Assembly (NCBI GenBank): GCA_030522375.1
Contig: CP130488.1
Location: 248,001 to 312,000 of the forward strand
Source: Methanosuratincola petrocarbonis
GTDB taxonomy: Archaea > Thermoproteota > Methanomethylicia > Methanomethylicales > Methanomethylicaceae
DNA: 64,000 nucleotides
Direction of reading: 5' to 3'
Shown here: one piece after another, positions 1-8,220 of the stretch
Position numbering within the stretch: the first letter of the stretch is position 1
Layout: each line of letters begins with the position of its first letter
The notes under the pieces: model-generated
Seen by the model: the letters and a program-made list of their open reading frames with translations, nothing else
Told to the model about the DNA's origin: nothing
The model's database searches: none
Program-made: the position numbers and the translations under genes

Positions 1-492
1 CACTACTTCAGGTCGTACTTCAGGCTAAGTTTGGGCGCACGCAGAGCCGACTCAGCGTTAGGGAATGTGGGTTACCTGTTGTCCTGCAGCTCCTGCCTGT
101 GGCGCAGCACGGTCGCATTCGATGGAGATTTGCCGACAAGCTGCGAAGTTTGCGGATCTAATCTAAGGAGGGCCGGGCCCCTGTGGACAGGCGATCTCTC
201 GGAGTCTGATTTCCTCAGGGCAATCTCTGGATTCAACTTCTCTTATATGCGGACGAGCAAGCGAATGTTAAAGCTCTTCAAAAAACTTTCCGGAGAAGTC
301 GGGATGCCAGTCGGGTTTTATGTGCTGGATGTGGTTTCGAAGAGGCTGGGCATGGGTGCGCCATCTTTGGAAAAGGCACTCAATGGTTTGGCATTAGCAG
401 GGTATTCTGCCTTCCCTACGCACTTCCATCCCAAGGGAATAAAGACGGATGCTCCACCAGGTGTGGTCGAGGAGGTAATCAAGAGATTGTAG
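1..492 (+). CDS. trm1: tRNA (guanine(26)-N2)-dimethyltransferase, C-terminal part (cut by window edge)
   Basis: The frame is open from base 1, so the gene begins outside the window. The visible 163 residues begin with HYFRSYFR and contain a zinc-ribbon-like pair of cysteine motifs (CSSC and CEVC) followed by GPLWTG. This is the arrangement of the C-terminal domain of archaeal and eukaryotic Trm1, which dimethylates G26 of tRNA using SAM. The methyltransferase domain itself is not visible. The ending, with an HFHPKGIKTDAPP-like stretch, also matches the family tail. Confidence is high for the family and nothing can be said about the missing N-terminus. Confidence 0.88.
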   Translation, partial: HYFRSYFRLSLGARRADSALGNVGYLLSCSSCLWRSTVAFDGDLPTSCEVCGSNLRRAGPLWTGDLSESDFLRAISGFNFSYMRTSKRMLKLFKKLSGEVGMPVGFYVLDVVSKRLGMGAPSLEKALNGLALAGYSAFPTHFHPKGIKTDAPPGVVEEVIKRL

Positions 493-530
493 TGGGGTGA
501 CGCTCGGATTATCGCTAGTAGGCATTATAG

Positions 531-546
531 AAAAACTATTTATTTG
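531..546 (+). promoter_or_regulatory. TATA-like element of the S30e gene
   Basis: An A/T run containing CTATTTATT lies about 40 bases before the ATG at 580. With the usual archaeal spacing, transcription would start near 570 with a very short leader. Confidence 0.45.
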
Positions 547-579
547 ACCTCATGATGGATACCTGTGGGTGTAAAATGA

Positions 580-747
580 ATGCCATCACACGGCTCGCTT
601 ACTAAGGCCGGAAAGGTCAGGTCGCAGACCCCCAAGGTTCCTGCAAAAGAGAGGCATGGTCTGAGACCGCTTCAAAGGAACCGCAAAAACTTCCTGAAAA
701 GGCAAGTATACTCCTCCCCAGAAACTACGTCCCGGTCGAGAAGGTAA
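580..747 (+). CDS. rps30e: 30S ribosomal protein S30e (55 aa)
   Basis: This short frame starts MPSHGSLTKAGKVRSQTPK, the diagnostic N-terminus of archaeal/eukaryotic S30e, a small basic protein of the 40S/30S subunit. It continues with an Arg/Lys-rich stretch (RNRKNFLKR) and ends SRSRR. The product is 55 residues, usual for archaeal S30e, and is easy to miss because of its length. A T-rich stretch follows at about 768-775. The longer antisense frame over the same bases (586-780) has no recognisable features. The gene stands alone between trm1 and the decarboxylase gene, with its own TATA-like element. Confidence 0.93.
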   Translation: MPSHGSLTKAGKVRSQTPKVPAKERHGLRPLQRNRKNFLKRQVYSSPETTSRSRR

Positions 748-866
748 GGGTAAACCTGAAATCGCCATTTTTTCGGGCAATTTTCAACTCAGCTGCCCCG
801 ACGTGAGGGGCCATTCCGTTTTTCATCAATTTTAGATTTCCTTGAAGCCTTTTCCATGGTGAATAA

Positions 867-879
867 GCTTATATACAAG
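867..879 (+). promoter_or_regulatory. TATA box for the SAM/arginine decarboxylase gene
   Basis: GCTTATATACAAG is a strong archaeal TATA box, about 70 bases before the ATG at 946. The predicted start site is near 900, giving a leader of about 45 bases with a GGAGG sequence just upstream of the gene. Confidence 0.65.
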
Positions 880-945
880 TTATTTTTTGTTGCAAAATAG
901 TGCCTCAATAAAAATGTAAACGGCGCGGAGGATCAGACACACAAG

Positions 946-1326
946 ATGAGCCAAACTTCGTGTACCCTGGAAGAGAGACAGATCGTTGGAAAACACGTTT
1001 ATGGAAACCTCTACGGCTGCGATGTCTCACAGATAAACGATGAATCTGCGCTCAAGAATCTCGTTATTGACGCTGCAAAGATCGCGAACATGACTATCTG
1101 GGATACTGTGGCCTGGAAATTTGGAGGACCAAAGGGGGGCGTTTCCGTTATCGCCCTGATCCTCGAGAGCCACATTGCAATACACACTTGGAACGAGTTC
1201 CAATACGCAACAGTCGATGTCTTCACATGCGGCGAGAAGAGCGATCCCCAGAAGGCTTTCCAATACATAGTTTCTAAGCTAAATCCCAAATCTATTACCG
1301 AACACTTCGCTGACAGATCCAGTTAA
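946..1326 (+). CDS. speH: S-adenosylmethionine decarboxylase proenzyme (or archaeal arginine decarboxylase paralogue)
   Basis: The product is a 126-residue pyruvoyl enzyme of the small prokaryotic AdoMetDC family. The self-cleavage motif LESHIAIHTW is present: cleavage between E74 and S75 would turn S75 into the pyruvoyl group. Downstream, VDVFTCG carries the conserved cysteine and acid region. AdoMetDC makes decarboxylated SAM for aminopropyl transfer to polyamines. In Sulfolobus a close paralogue instead decarboxylates arginine to agmatine, and the two cannot be told apart safely by motif alone. The gene is monocistronic, with a TATA box upstream and T-runs downstream. Confidence 0.88.
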   Translation: MSQTSCTLEERQIVGKHVYGNLYGCDVSQINDESALKNLVIDAAKIANMTIWDTVAWKFGGPKGGVSVIALILESHIAIHTWNEFQYATVDVFTCGEKSDPQKAFQYIVSKLNPKSITEHFADRSS

Positions 1327-1327
1327 T

Positions 1328-1358
1328 TTCAGTTTTTTTGTATTTTTTCTTTCAACGC
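1328..1358 (+). terminator. T-rich transcription terminator after the decarboxylase gene
   Basis: Immediately after the stop codon the plus strand has three T-runs (seven, six and shorter) with no stem needed, the usual form of an archaeal intrinsic terminator. Confidence 0.5.
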
Positions 1359-1429
1359 AGCTTTACTGCCAAAAAAAGGCTAGATGACAATTTTTGAATC
1401 CGCCTTTCTGTACTGAAGATGCAAAAAAG

Positions 1430-2890
1430 TCAGTAAGACCTTGCAACCCTGATTCTCTTGGTCGCAGTTCCGTTACACCCTGCGCACTTGGAACCATTTA
1501 GGGGGACTTCGTTTTTATCCTCGTCTTCGTCGAAGGGCACCCCTAGTATCCTCGCATCGATCGTCTTCTCAAGCTCCTCTCCGCAGTTTGTCCTTCCGCA
1601 CCAGTTCAGCTCGACAACCCCCCCTCTGGCGTCGAGTTCATCCTTTGCCTGCTCGATGGTTTCAGCCACCCTTATCTTGGACGACATCCATTCCTTGCTT
1701 CTTTTGACCAGCTCATCGTCGATCTGCAACAATAAATTCCTTACCTCTTCAACGAGACGCTCCATATTAACAGGGGTCTTCTTCAGTGTGTCCCTCCTAA
1801 CCAGCACGGCTGTGTTGCTGTCTAAATCCCGCGGTCCAATTTCAATCCTCACGGGGGTGCCCTTCATCTCCCATGCGTAGTACTTGTTTCCTGGCGTAAT
1901 GTCTCTCCGGTCGTCGATTGCCGCCCTCAACCCAGACCTTTCGAGGGTCTCAGTAACCTCTTTGCACCTCTTCAGTACTTCCTCCTCCCTGCCTTTGTAG
2001 ACAATTGGTATGACTACTGCCTGCACGGGTGCGACCTCGCTCGGTAAGACGAGACCATGGTCGTCGCCGTGGACTGAGATGAGCGCTGCAATCGCTCTCT
2101 CTGAAATGCCGTAGCATGTTTGCCAAACGTACTCGTAGCCCCCGTCGCTCTTCATGTATTTTATGTCGAATGCCTTTGCAAATCCCTGCCCGAGGAAATG
2201 GACGGTCCCTATCTGGAGGACCCTTCCATCCGGCATCACCGTGTCGAATGCGACCGATCGCTCAGCCCCCGGGAACTTGTCCCAGTCAGGTCGGATCGTC
2301 CTCAGGAATGGGATCTTCAGCCGCTCAAAGATCCTCGAGTAGACCTCAATGCCTGTCCTCTCCTGCTCCTCCGCCTCCTCCCGGGTGGCGTGGGCAGTGT
2401 GGGCCTCTTTGAACGTGCTGACTTCCCTTACCCTGATCATGGGTCTAGTTGCTTTCGTTTCATATCTGAAGACGTTGACGATCTGGAAAATCCTGAGCGG
2501 TAGATCCGAATATGCGTTTATCCAGAGCTTAAACATCGGGTACATGGCAGTTTCGCTTGTTGGCCTGAGCGCGAGCTTGACCTCCAGAGGCGTCTTCCCG
2601 CCATGGGTCACCCAGTAGACCTCATCCTCGAAGTTCCTGATGTGCTCGCTCTCCTTGCTGAGCAAGTAATCTGGTATTAGCAAGGGGAAGAGCACTTCTT
2701 CGTGCCCCGTCCTTTCCAGCTCATCCCTGATAACCCTCAGGACCTCTTTCCTGATCCTGTAGCCGAAGGGCATCCATATTCCAGTCCCCTTCACAGGATA
2801 CCTGGTGTCGTATATAGGGACTTCTGCTATGACCTTATGAAACCACTCGCTGTACTTCTGGCTCCAGGCCTTCCTTTCTGGGTTTGTCAT
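1430..2890 (-). CDS. proS: Prolyl-tRNA synthetase, archaeal/eukaryotic type
   Basis: A class II aminoacyl-tRNA synthetase charging tRNA-Pro. The catalytic core shows the RPTSET motif and VFRYETKATRP (motif 2 region), followed by an anticodon-binding domain. The C-terminal zinc-type extension has CGRTNC and CAGC and ends in a C-terminal tyrosine (VARSY), typical of the archaeal/eukaryotic ProRS class. The product is 486 residues from the ATG at 2890; a TTG at 2899 would add three residues. It is the second gene of an operon after endoQ, 15 bases downstream. Confidence 0.95.
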   Translation of the reverse strand: MTNPERKAWSQKYSEWFHKVIAEVPIYDTRYPVKGTGIWMPFGYRIRKEVLRVIRDELERTGHEEVLFPLLIPDYLLSKESEHIRNFEDEVYWVTHGGKTPLEVKLALRPTSETAMYPMFKLWINAYSDLPLRIFQIVNVFRYETKATRPMIRVREVSTFKEAHTAHATREEAEEQERTGIEVYSRIFERLKIPFLRTIRPDWDKFPGAERSVAFDTVMPDGRVLQIGTVHFLGQGFAKAFDIKYMKSDGGYEYVWQTCYGISERAIAALISVHGDDHGLVLPSEVAPVQAVVIPIVYKGREEEVLKRCKEVTETLERSGLRAAIDDRRDITPGNKYYAWEMKGTPVRIEIGPRDLDSNTAVLVRRDTLKKTPVNMERLVEEVRNLLLQIDDELVKRSKEWMSSKIRVAETIEQAKDELDARGGVVELNWCGRTNCGEELEKTIDARILGVPFDEDEDKNEVPLNGSKCAGCNGTATKRIRVARSY

Positions 2891-2905
2891 GTTGATCAAC
2901 CATCT

Positions 2906-4171
2906 TCAGATGTAATCTTCTAGGTTCGATCTCTTCCTAAAAAATCTCTCCCTGGAGTCCGCAGCCCCGTCAGCTCCGCGATCATTCCTCGGTTTGCCGT
3001 AGACCCCGTCATAGCCCGGCTCTACTTCGATTCTGTTCTCACGGTTGAGCCTGATCGCTTCCGCTATCGCATCGCCGTGCCTCTCCCTTATCGACTCGAC
3101 AGGCACTTCGAGCAGGATGCTTATCTCTGCACCGAAGGCATTTATCATCTTCCAATACTCTGCTTCGACCTCTGAGGATGATGGGCTTTTCCTAAGCGCA
3201 ACAGCGATAGTCTCGATCAATGGCAAGACCTTGTAGAAGCGCTGCGCACTGGGGGGGCGGGCCCCGGGGGGCCTGTCAGAGAGCTCCTCCACCCTTTCCG
3301 CAACCCCCTTTGTCATCCTCTTCCCGCACACAGGGCAGATCCCCTTCATCCTGATCGCCTCCTCGGGCGGCACCGATACCCCGCAATTCCTGTGCCCCGT
3401 CCAGTGGTACTTCCCGAACGCGGGTTCAACCTCGACAGTCGCAACTCTCTCTTTGTGGTACTTTATCGCCTCCACCAGATCCTTGTAGTGGAGAGCATCG
3501 ACTTCAATTATGTTTGCCTCTCTCCCGATCTTCGACGGGCTGTGGCTGTCGCTGTTCGAAACTAACGTGAACCTGTCCAGTGCGCTGACCCTCCAATTCA
3601 TGGGCGGGTCTGAGGACAATCCCGTCTCCACCGCGTAAATATGCGGCGTCTGGTCCTCATAGCACTCCTCCGTGCTGTCCACGCCGCCTCTGTCTCCAAA
3701 GAGTGAAAACCACGGGGTCCAAATGTGGGCTGGTATCACCATGTTGTCCTCCCCAAAATCCATCACCGTTTCGACAAGCTCAGCCCCGCTCATAGTAAGC
3801 ATTGGTCTCCCGTCCGCCGAGAGATCGCCCCTTTTTCCCAGCTCCTCGCTCACTTGATCAGCCACTTCTAGCGAGGGTAGCAAGATCACGTGGTGGATTC
3901 TCCTTGTCCTCCCCTTTAAGACCGAGGAAGTGCAGACCTCCCCTGAGACTATGAACCTTCTCTTCCCACCGTCCTTGAAGCAGTATAGCCCCCCTTCCTC
4001 CACGAATTGATTCTTTATCTCTCCTCTCCATCTGGGATGAGTGAAGTCCCCTGTTGCAATGACATCGATGCCCTTGATCTCAGCATACCTCTCAAGGGTC
4101 TTGAAATCCATGTTCCTGCTTGTGGCTCTGCTGTAGGGGCCATGTATGTGCAAGTCGGCCACTATCCGCAT
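2906..4171 (-). CDS. Endonuclease Q-like PHP-domain DNA repair nuclease
   Basis: The product is 421 residues. The N-terminal PHP domain has DLHIHGPYSRATS, a GDFTHPRW motif, HHVILLP, AHIWTPWFSLFG and SNSDSHSP, which supply the metal-binding histidines and aspartates. A zinc-finger segment follows (HRNC about residue 258, then CPVCGKRMTKGV) with VEELSDRPPG. This order matches endonuclease Q of Thermococcales, which nicks DNA 5' of deaminated bases and abasic sites. The C-terminal 60 residues are charged and probably flexible. The gene precedes proS in the same operon. The family call is firm; activity on hypoxanthine or uracil is inferred from the family. Confidence 0.85.
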   Translation of the reverse strand: MRIVADLHIHGPYSRATSRNMDFKTLERYAEIKGIDVIATGDFTHPRWRGEIKNQFVEEGGLYCFKDGGKRRFIVSGEVCTSSVLKGRTRRIHHVILLPSLEVADQVSEELGKRGDLSADGRPMLTMSGAELVETVMDFGEDNMVIPAHIWTPWFSLFGDRGGVDSTEECYEDQTPHIYAVETGLSSDPPMNWRVSALDRFTLVSNSDSHSPSKIGREANIIEVDALHYKDLVEAIKYHKERVATVEVEPAFGKYHWTGHRNCGVSVPPEEAIRMKGICPVCGKRMTKGVAERVEELSDRPPGARPPSAQRFYKVLPLIETIAVALRKSPSSSEVEAEYWKMINAFGAEISILLEVPVESIRERHGDAIAEAIRLNRENRIEVEPGYDGVYGKPRNDRGADGAADSRERFFRKRSNLEDYI

Positions 4172-4210
4172 CGTGATGCCGCCTCAGGAATATCCTATGT
4201 AATCTTAGGT

Positions 4211-4221
4211 TGCTTATATCG
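4211..4221 (-). promoter_or_regulatory. TATA box for endoQ-proS
   Basis: On the minus strand GATATAAGC lies about 40 bases upstream of the endoQ ATG at 4171, placing the transcription start near 4187. Confidence 0.5.
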
Positions 4222-4339
4222 TAGCCTGCTGCTCAGATAATGCCCGAGAATTGTGCTTTCTAATCAACTTTTTCCCATTAGCCTTCGCTCAATCCAGCCA
4301 CATTATTATTTTGTATTCTGCAACTACACCAAGGACAAA

Positions 4340-4350
4340 TGTTATAAATT
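4340..4350 (+). promoter_or_regulatory. TATA box for the hydrogenase/ATP synthase array
   Basis: TGTTATAAATT lies about 45 bases upstream of the first gene of the array. It is the only clear promoter signal before the long run of tightly packed plus-strand genes from 4389 to 21560. Confidence 0.55.
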
Positions 4351-4388
4351 ACTCCCCCTCCTAGAATCAGCGTTAAACGGTGTACGCG

Positions 4389-4670
4389 ATGCCCATAATG
4401 TATGCAAGGTTCTTCTTAAACGGAGGGGACCTCTATTCAAGGACAAAGGAGGTAGCCTCCAGCCTTAACTACGCAGTAGCTTCAGAGGATCCGGGGAAAG
4501 GGTATATCCACCTCCACAAGAAGGGATCAGGAAGGACTGTGCATCTGCATCTGTACATCGGTTCCGGAAAGGACAGGGGGATTGCTGTCGAAGTCAAGCC
4601 TGGCGATGAGGGTCTCTACATGGATTACGCCAGGCAGTTTATAGATAGTCTGAAAAAAGCTGTCGGGTGA
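4389..4670 (+). CDS. Hypothetical protein, first gene of the hydrogenase array
   Basis: A 93-residue soluble protein from the ATG at 4389 (a GTG at 4380 is possible). I do not recognise the family. It has no membrane segment or cysteine motif. It contains a short beta-rich stretch (HLHLYIGS) and an acidic middle part. Its stop codon overlaps or abuts the start of the MrpE-like gene, which suggests translation with the hydrogenase subunits. Its position just after the array promoter makes an accessory or regulatory role possible, but that is only context. Confidence 0.6.
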   Translation: MPIMYARFFLNGGDLYSRTKEVASSLNYAVASEDPGKGYIHLHKKGSGRTVHLHLYIGSGKDRGIAVEVKPGDEGLYMDYARQFIDSLKKAVG

Positions 4671-4675
4671 ACGCG

Positions 4676-4981
4676 ATGGGCTTCATGTGGGGCGCGAGGT
4701 TTTGGCTGAGGTTGATTCGGGAGATAATTGGCTCCGTGATTGATGTATCAAAAAGGTGTCTCAACGGTGAGATAGACCCATACATACACGTTATTGACAC
4801 TGTGCTGGAAAAACCAGTGCCTCAGATCATGCTTGCCAACAGCATAACTTACACCCCCGGGACCGTCACTATTGATATTGATGTCGAGGGGAAGAAACTC
4901 TATGTCGGCACCATCTTCCCGAGGGGGAGGAACGACATAATACCCTTAGAGCCTCATATTGAGGGGTGGCTCGGAAGATGA
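4676..4981 (+). CDS. MrpE/MbhA-like subunit of the energy-converting hydrogenase
   Basis: The product is 101 residues. The family signature is ANSITYTPGTVTIDID, found in MrpE of Na+/H+ antiporters and in subunit A of Mbh/Ehb hydrogenases. Compared with typical MrpE (about 160 aa) it lacks most of the N-terminal membrane helices, so this is a short form. It could start at GTG 4667, overlapping the previous stop. The next gene overlaps its stop by 4 bases (ATGA). It is probably part of the ion-translocating membrane arm. Confidence 0.78.
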   Translation: MGFMWGARFWLRLIREIIGSVIDVSKRCLNGEIDPYIHVIDTVLEKPVPQIMLANSITYTPGTVTIDIDVEGKKLYVGTIFPRGRNDIIPLEPHIEGWLGR

Positions 4982-5286
4982 GTGAGGCGGCCTTTCTCTC
5001 GGCATTGGCAGACACTGTTTTCTTCTGGGCAGCCCTCGTCTTCATGGTCGCTGCAACAGCGGCCGGTCTCGGGGCAATCCGGATGGCTCTGAAGGGCGAA
5101 GCGGTGACCTCGCTGATGGGCGTGAGCGCATTCACCACGGTCGCAGGAGTCAGCCTATACTTGATCTCCCTGCCGGAGCTCTTCAATGTTGGCTTCGCCA
5201 GGGACACTGCGATCGCGCTGCTGGTAGTCGGCTCCGTCGGCACGATCCTCTTCGCAAGGCTATTCAGGACTGGTGAGAAGTCATGA
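4978..5286 (+). CDS. MrpF/MbhB-like membrane subunit
   Basis: The product has 102 residues and three predicted membrane helices (about 15-33, 44-62 and 73-92). Position between MrpE-like and MrpG-like genes, size and topology fit MrpF, although the usual acidic motif is weak, so the call is partly by context. ATG 4978 overlaps the previous stop and the gene's own stop overlaps the next start. Confidence 0.65.
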   Translation: MSEAAFLSALADTVFFWAALVFMVAATAAGLGAIRMALKGEAVTSLMGVSAFTTVAGVSLYLISLPELFNVGFARDTAIALLVVGSVGTILFARLFRTGEKS

Positions 5287-5765
5287 TCGCCGAGATATTC
5301 ACGGTAGTTTACGCTGCTGCGGTATTCGCTTATGTATCCTGGAACATCAAGAAAGGATCTTTCGTAGTGGATCCGAGCAAGCTCGTATTGTACCTCTTCG
5401 CAGCCTTCCTCATAATTGTCGGCGCACTTTACTTTATGGGCAACGAGCTTGAGAGCACTGTGCTTGCAGTGATGAAGATAGGCGCGGCAGGGATCCTCTT
5501 CGCAGGCGTCCCGCCTATGATAGCCGCGACGATAGGCCTCTTCAGGTTCGGGGACGAATACGGCTCAAACATATTCTACGTGCGGAACCACATTGCGGGG
5601 GTCATTGACACCGTCAGCTCCCTCGTGATGATCTTTGCAGGGATACTCATCTTGAGGATCGATCTGGTTGCCGTCGGTTTCTTCTTCTTCCTTTTTGTCC
5701 CGTTCACCGGAGGGGCTCTGGCTAATGCATATTACTATGTAAACCAGCGGAGGTCTGAGAAATGA
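5283..5765 (+). CDS. MrpG/MbhC-like membrane subunit
   Basis: The product is 160 residues with about five membrane helices. The middle part with a GLFRFGDEYG motif resembles the MrpG motif around LRFPD, and the ending PFTGGALANAYY resembles the MrpG proline/alanine-rich end. It is longer than usual MrpG (about 110-120 aa) because of an N-terminal helical extension. It overlaps both neighbours by 4 bases. Role: ion channel part of the antiporter-like module. Confidence 0.68.
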   Translation: MIAEIFTVVYAAAVFAYVSWNIKKGSFVVDPSKLVLYLFAAFLIIVGALYFMGNELESTVLAVMKIGAAGILFAGVPPMIAATIGLFRFGDEYGSNIFYVRNHIAGVIDTVSSLVMIFAGILILRIDLVAVGFFFFLFVPFTGGALANAYYYVNQRRSEK

Positions 5766-6019
5766 TTGACACTTTCATGACAGTAGCTTACCTGATGGTG
5801 ATAGGTGTTACGATAGGCGCTGTTGCTGCCTTGCTGCAGAAAGACCTTCTCAGGGCGGCATATATAACAGGCGCAGAAAGCATCGCCCTTGCATTCCTGT
5901 TCCATGCGCTTTTGGCACCAGACCTGGGGCTTACCCAAGCAATCGTGGGCACAGTTCTGATGCCCGGAATAATCATTCTGGCGATACTCAAGACTCGGAG
6001 GCGTGAGGAAAGTGATTGA
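5762..6019 (+). CDS. MrpB N-domain-like (MbhD-type, DUF4040) membrane subunit
   Basis: An 85-residue protein with three membrane helices and the motif LLAPDLGLTQAIVGT, which corresponds to the APD...TEA motif of the DUF4040 domain in MbhD and MrpA/B. It is part of the ion path. It overlaps the preceding gene by 4 bases and the next by 17. Confidence 0.78.
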   Translation: MIDTFMTVAYLMVIGVTIGAVAALLQKDLLRAAYITGAESIALAFLFHALLAPDLGLTQAIVGTVLMPGIIILAILKTRRREESD

Positions 6020-6386
6020 AGTCTCACTTCAGCTCCTTGGCTTCATTGCTGCCACCATATTAGTGGTTGTCGGAATAGCGGGCATGCTCTTCTTGGACAA
6101 TCTGATAAAGAAGCTCATAGCCTTCACGTTGCTGTCCGATGGCGTGAACCTCGCGCTTGTTTCATTGGGGTATGTCCAGGGTGGGATCGTGCCTATCCTT
6201 GAACCTGGCGCCTCTATATCCGAGTTCCCGAATAGTGCTGCGTTGATCTTCGGTCCTGGGATCGTTCTGACCAACATCGTGATCGGGGTGAGCACAACCG
6301 CAATCCTCGCCGCGCTCATAGTGGCGCTCTACAAGCGTTGCGGGTCGCTGAAAGCCTCCAAGGTTCTCAAGGGTGAACGCGAATGA
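6003..6386 (+). CDS. MrpC/NuoK-like membrane subunit (MbhG type)
   Basis: The product has 127 residues and three helices. The first helices resemble NuoK/MrpC (GIAGMLFLDNLIKKLIAF), and the region with FGPGIVLTNIVIGVSTTA corresponds to the DPLPQALVLTAIVI motif of MrpC. The start is GTG at 6003 inside the previous gene; a GTG at 6012 is an alternative. Membrane-arm subunit. Confidence 0.8.
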   Translation: MRKVIEVSLQLLGFIAATILVVVGIAGMLFLDNLIKKLIAFTLLSDGVNLALVSLGYVQGGIVPILEPGASISEFPNSAALIFGPGIVLTNIVIGVSTTAILAALIVALYKRCGSLKASKVLKGERE

Positions 6387-7903
6387 ACGAGCCAATAACC
6401 AATCTTTGGTCAGTGCCTCTGCTGGTAATGATACCGATATTGACCGCAATAGTGGTCAACCTTTTGTATAACAAAGCAAGGGCCATCCGGGTCATATCGA
6501 TAGGCGCAGCCCTCGCAGTACTTGCGATTGCCGTAGTCTCCCCATACGGGTTCCACTGGTTTGCCGGTCATCCTGCCGTGAATGCGGACGGTACTTACAC
6601 ATTCACCGCGAGCGTCTTCTCTTGGAAGTTATCTCTTGAATACTACTACGGTCCCCTTCAGCAGATTTTGATAGCAGTAACCTCCTTGTTGCTACTATTT
6701 GTTGTCGTGATTGCGACAAAATCCCTTAGCAAAAACTATGGTCCATATGTTGCGATTGTCTTCTTGACATATGTGTCAGCAGCCGCCGTAATAATGACAA
6801 ACGACTTCTACAACTTGTGGATAGCCGTCGAGCTGGGCAGCCTGCTGGTTGCTGGTTTAGTGGCCTCCTCTGGGACTGGCTATGCCCAGAAGGCGGCTCT
6901 GAAGTACACTTTCTTCTCAGCACTCGCCGGTTCGGGTCTGGCGATCTCTCTGGGGCTGATCTTGGGCATAACCGGATATGCGAACATTACCGACGCTATC
7001 CATTTCCTGATGACTAATGACTTGGGGGGCATGCATGCCGTGCTTTATGTCGCCTTTGCCTTTTTGGCACTGGCTTGGGTGTATGCTGGCGGGCTAATCC
7101 CCGTGCACCCGCTCAAGTCTGACGTCTACCGGTCTGCCTTCCCTCACGCCACCGTTTTGCTCCAGGCTCAGTCCAAGCTTATGCTGGTGGCGATAGGTAT
7201 CGTGCTTTTGAGGATGTTTGGTGCGCTCCCGTTCGCGAGAGAAGTGATGCTTTCGATCAGCGTCCTAACCATGATCATAGGCATTGTGATGGCCCTGATC
7301 CAGACGGACTTCCGCTGGACTCTCGCCTACATAATCGTCAGCCACAGCGGGCTCGTCACTGTGGGGCTATCCCTTGGGACATATAAGGGGATTGTAGGAG
7401 GGCTTTTCCAGGCGGTCAATGATATAATTTACATGAGCATCCTGCTCCTCTGCTGCGAGATGCTGTTGTATTTCGGGAAGGGTACTTCGATCAAATTCAA
7501 TGGTGGGATAGCCAAGAAGTCGCCATGGCTCGCAGCATTCGTCATACTGGGAACTTTTGCCGCCTCAGGCATCCCGCCATTCAACGGTTTCCAGAGCGAG
7601 CTAATAATCATCCAGGCCGCACTCGAACAATCCCTTCCGGAAGTTGCTGCTGTCGTTCTCATGGTCAGCATCTCGACATTCATAGCGCTCTTCAGGGCTG
7701 TCTACTCGATATTTCTGAAGCCTGGCGAGGATCATCCGGTTAGGCAGTCTGAAGCAAAAAGGTTCGAAATACCCACAACAGTATTTGTTTTCTTGTCTGT
7801 ACTCTTGGCGATATCAATCGTTCTTGGGGTATACCCACAATTGGCCTTGGGTTTCCTGACCGAGTCGGCATTGAAAGTGGTGTTTGTACCATGGGTTCCA
7901 TAG
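6383..7903 (+). CDS. MrpD/NuoN-like proton or sodium translocating subunit (MbhH/EhbF type)
   Basis: The product is 506 residues with about 14 membrane helices, from the proton-translocating NADH-dehydrogenase/antiporter superfamily. Recognisable points are ELGSLLVAGLVASS in the helix that carries the conserved glutamate, AGGLIPVHPLKSDVYRSAFP with the lysine-helix region, and FNGFQSELIII. It is the large ion-translocating subunit of the hydrogenase membrane arm. It overlaps the preceding gene by 4 bases and the next by 13. Confidence 0.92.
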   Translation: MNEPITNLWSVPLLVMIPILTAIVVNLLYNKARAIRVISIGAALAVLAIAVVSPYGFHWFAGHPAVNADGTYTFTASVFSWKLSLEYYYGPLQQILIAVTSLLLLFVVVIATKSLSKNYGPYVAIVFLTYVSAAAVIMTNDFYNLWIAVELGSLLVAGLVASSGTGYAQKAALKYTFFSALAGSGLAISLGLILGITGYANITDAIHFLMTNDLGGMHAVLYVAFAFLALAWVYAGGLIPVHPLKSDVYRSAFPHATVLLQAQSKLMLVAIGIVLLRMFGALPFAREVMLSISVLTMIIGIVMALIQTDFRWTLAYIIVSHSGLVTVGLSLGTYKGIVGGLFQAVNDIIYMSILLLCCEMLLYFGKGTSIKFNGGIAKKSPWLAAFVILGTFAASGIPPFNGFQSELIIIQAALEQSLPEVAAVVLMVSISTFIALFRAVYSIFLKPGEDHPVRQSEAKRFEIPTTVFVFLSVLLAISIVLGVYPQLALGFLTESALKVVFVPWVP

Positions 7904-8217
7904 ATAGTCTCTACGACAGAGTCAAGCGGTACCTCACCAGCTTCTTCGCAGGTGAGGGCTCAACAGACGCAATAACTGGATATTCTAGCGGAGAACTTCA
8001 GATGACTGTCTTCTTCATGGTCTTGGCAGCCATGTTCAGAGTCTTCATGATCCCGCTTGGGATTGTGCTTTTGCTGGTGGCTACAATCTTGATTGCATAC
8101 TTTGCACCGATCATACGCACTGTGGATCGGGAGAACTCGAGTGATCTGAACAGGGTGCTGTTTTGGGTGATAATTTACTTCTCGATAATCTTGGCTGTGA
8201 CGCTTTGGGGGAGATGA
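7891..8217 (+). CDS. Small two-helix hydrogenase membrane subunit (MbhI-like)
   Basis: A 108-residue protein with two hydrophobic helices (about 43-72 and 88-106). It has no strong motif; size, topology and position right after the MrpD-like gene match MbhI of membrane-bound hydrogenase, which connects the antiporter-like part to the hydrogenase part. The call is by context. Confidence 0.55.
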   Translation: MGSIDSLYDRVKRYLTSFFAGEGSTDAITGYSSGELQMTVFFMVLAAMFRVFMIPLGIVLLLVATILIAYFAPIIRTVDRENSSDLNRVLFWVIIYFSIILAVTLWGR

Positions 8218-8220
8218 TTG

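Noticed and set aside
586..780. 64-codon minus-strand frame
   Set aside because: It is the antisense shadow of the S30e gene and has no family features.
1011..1289. Minus-strand frames inside the decarboxylase gene
   Set aside because: They overlap fully with a strongly recognised gene, have no motifs, and arise from its codon composition.
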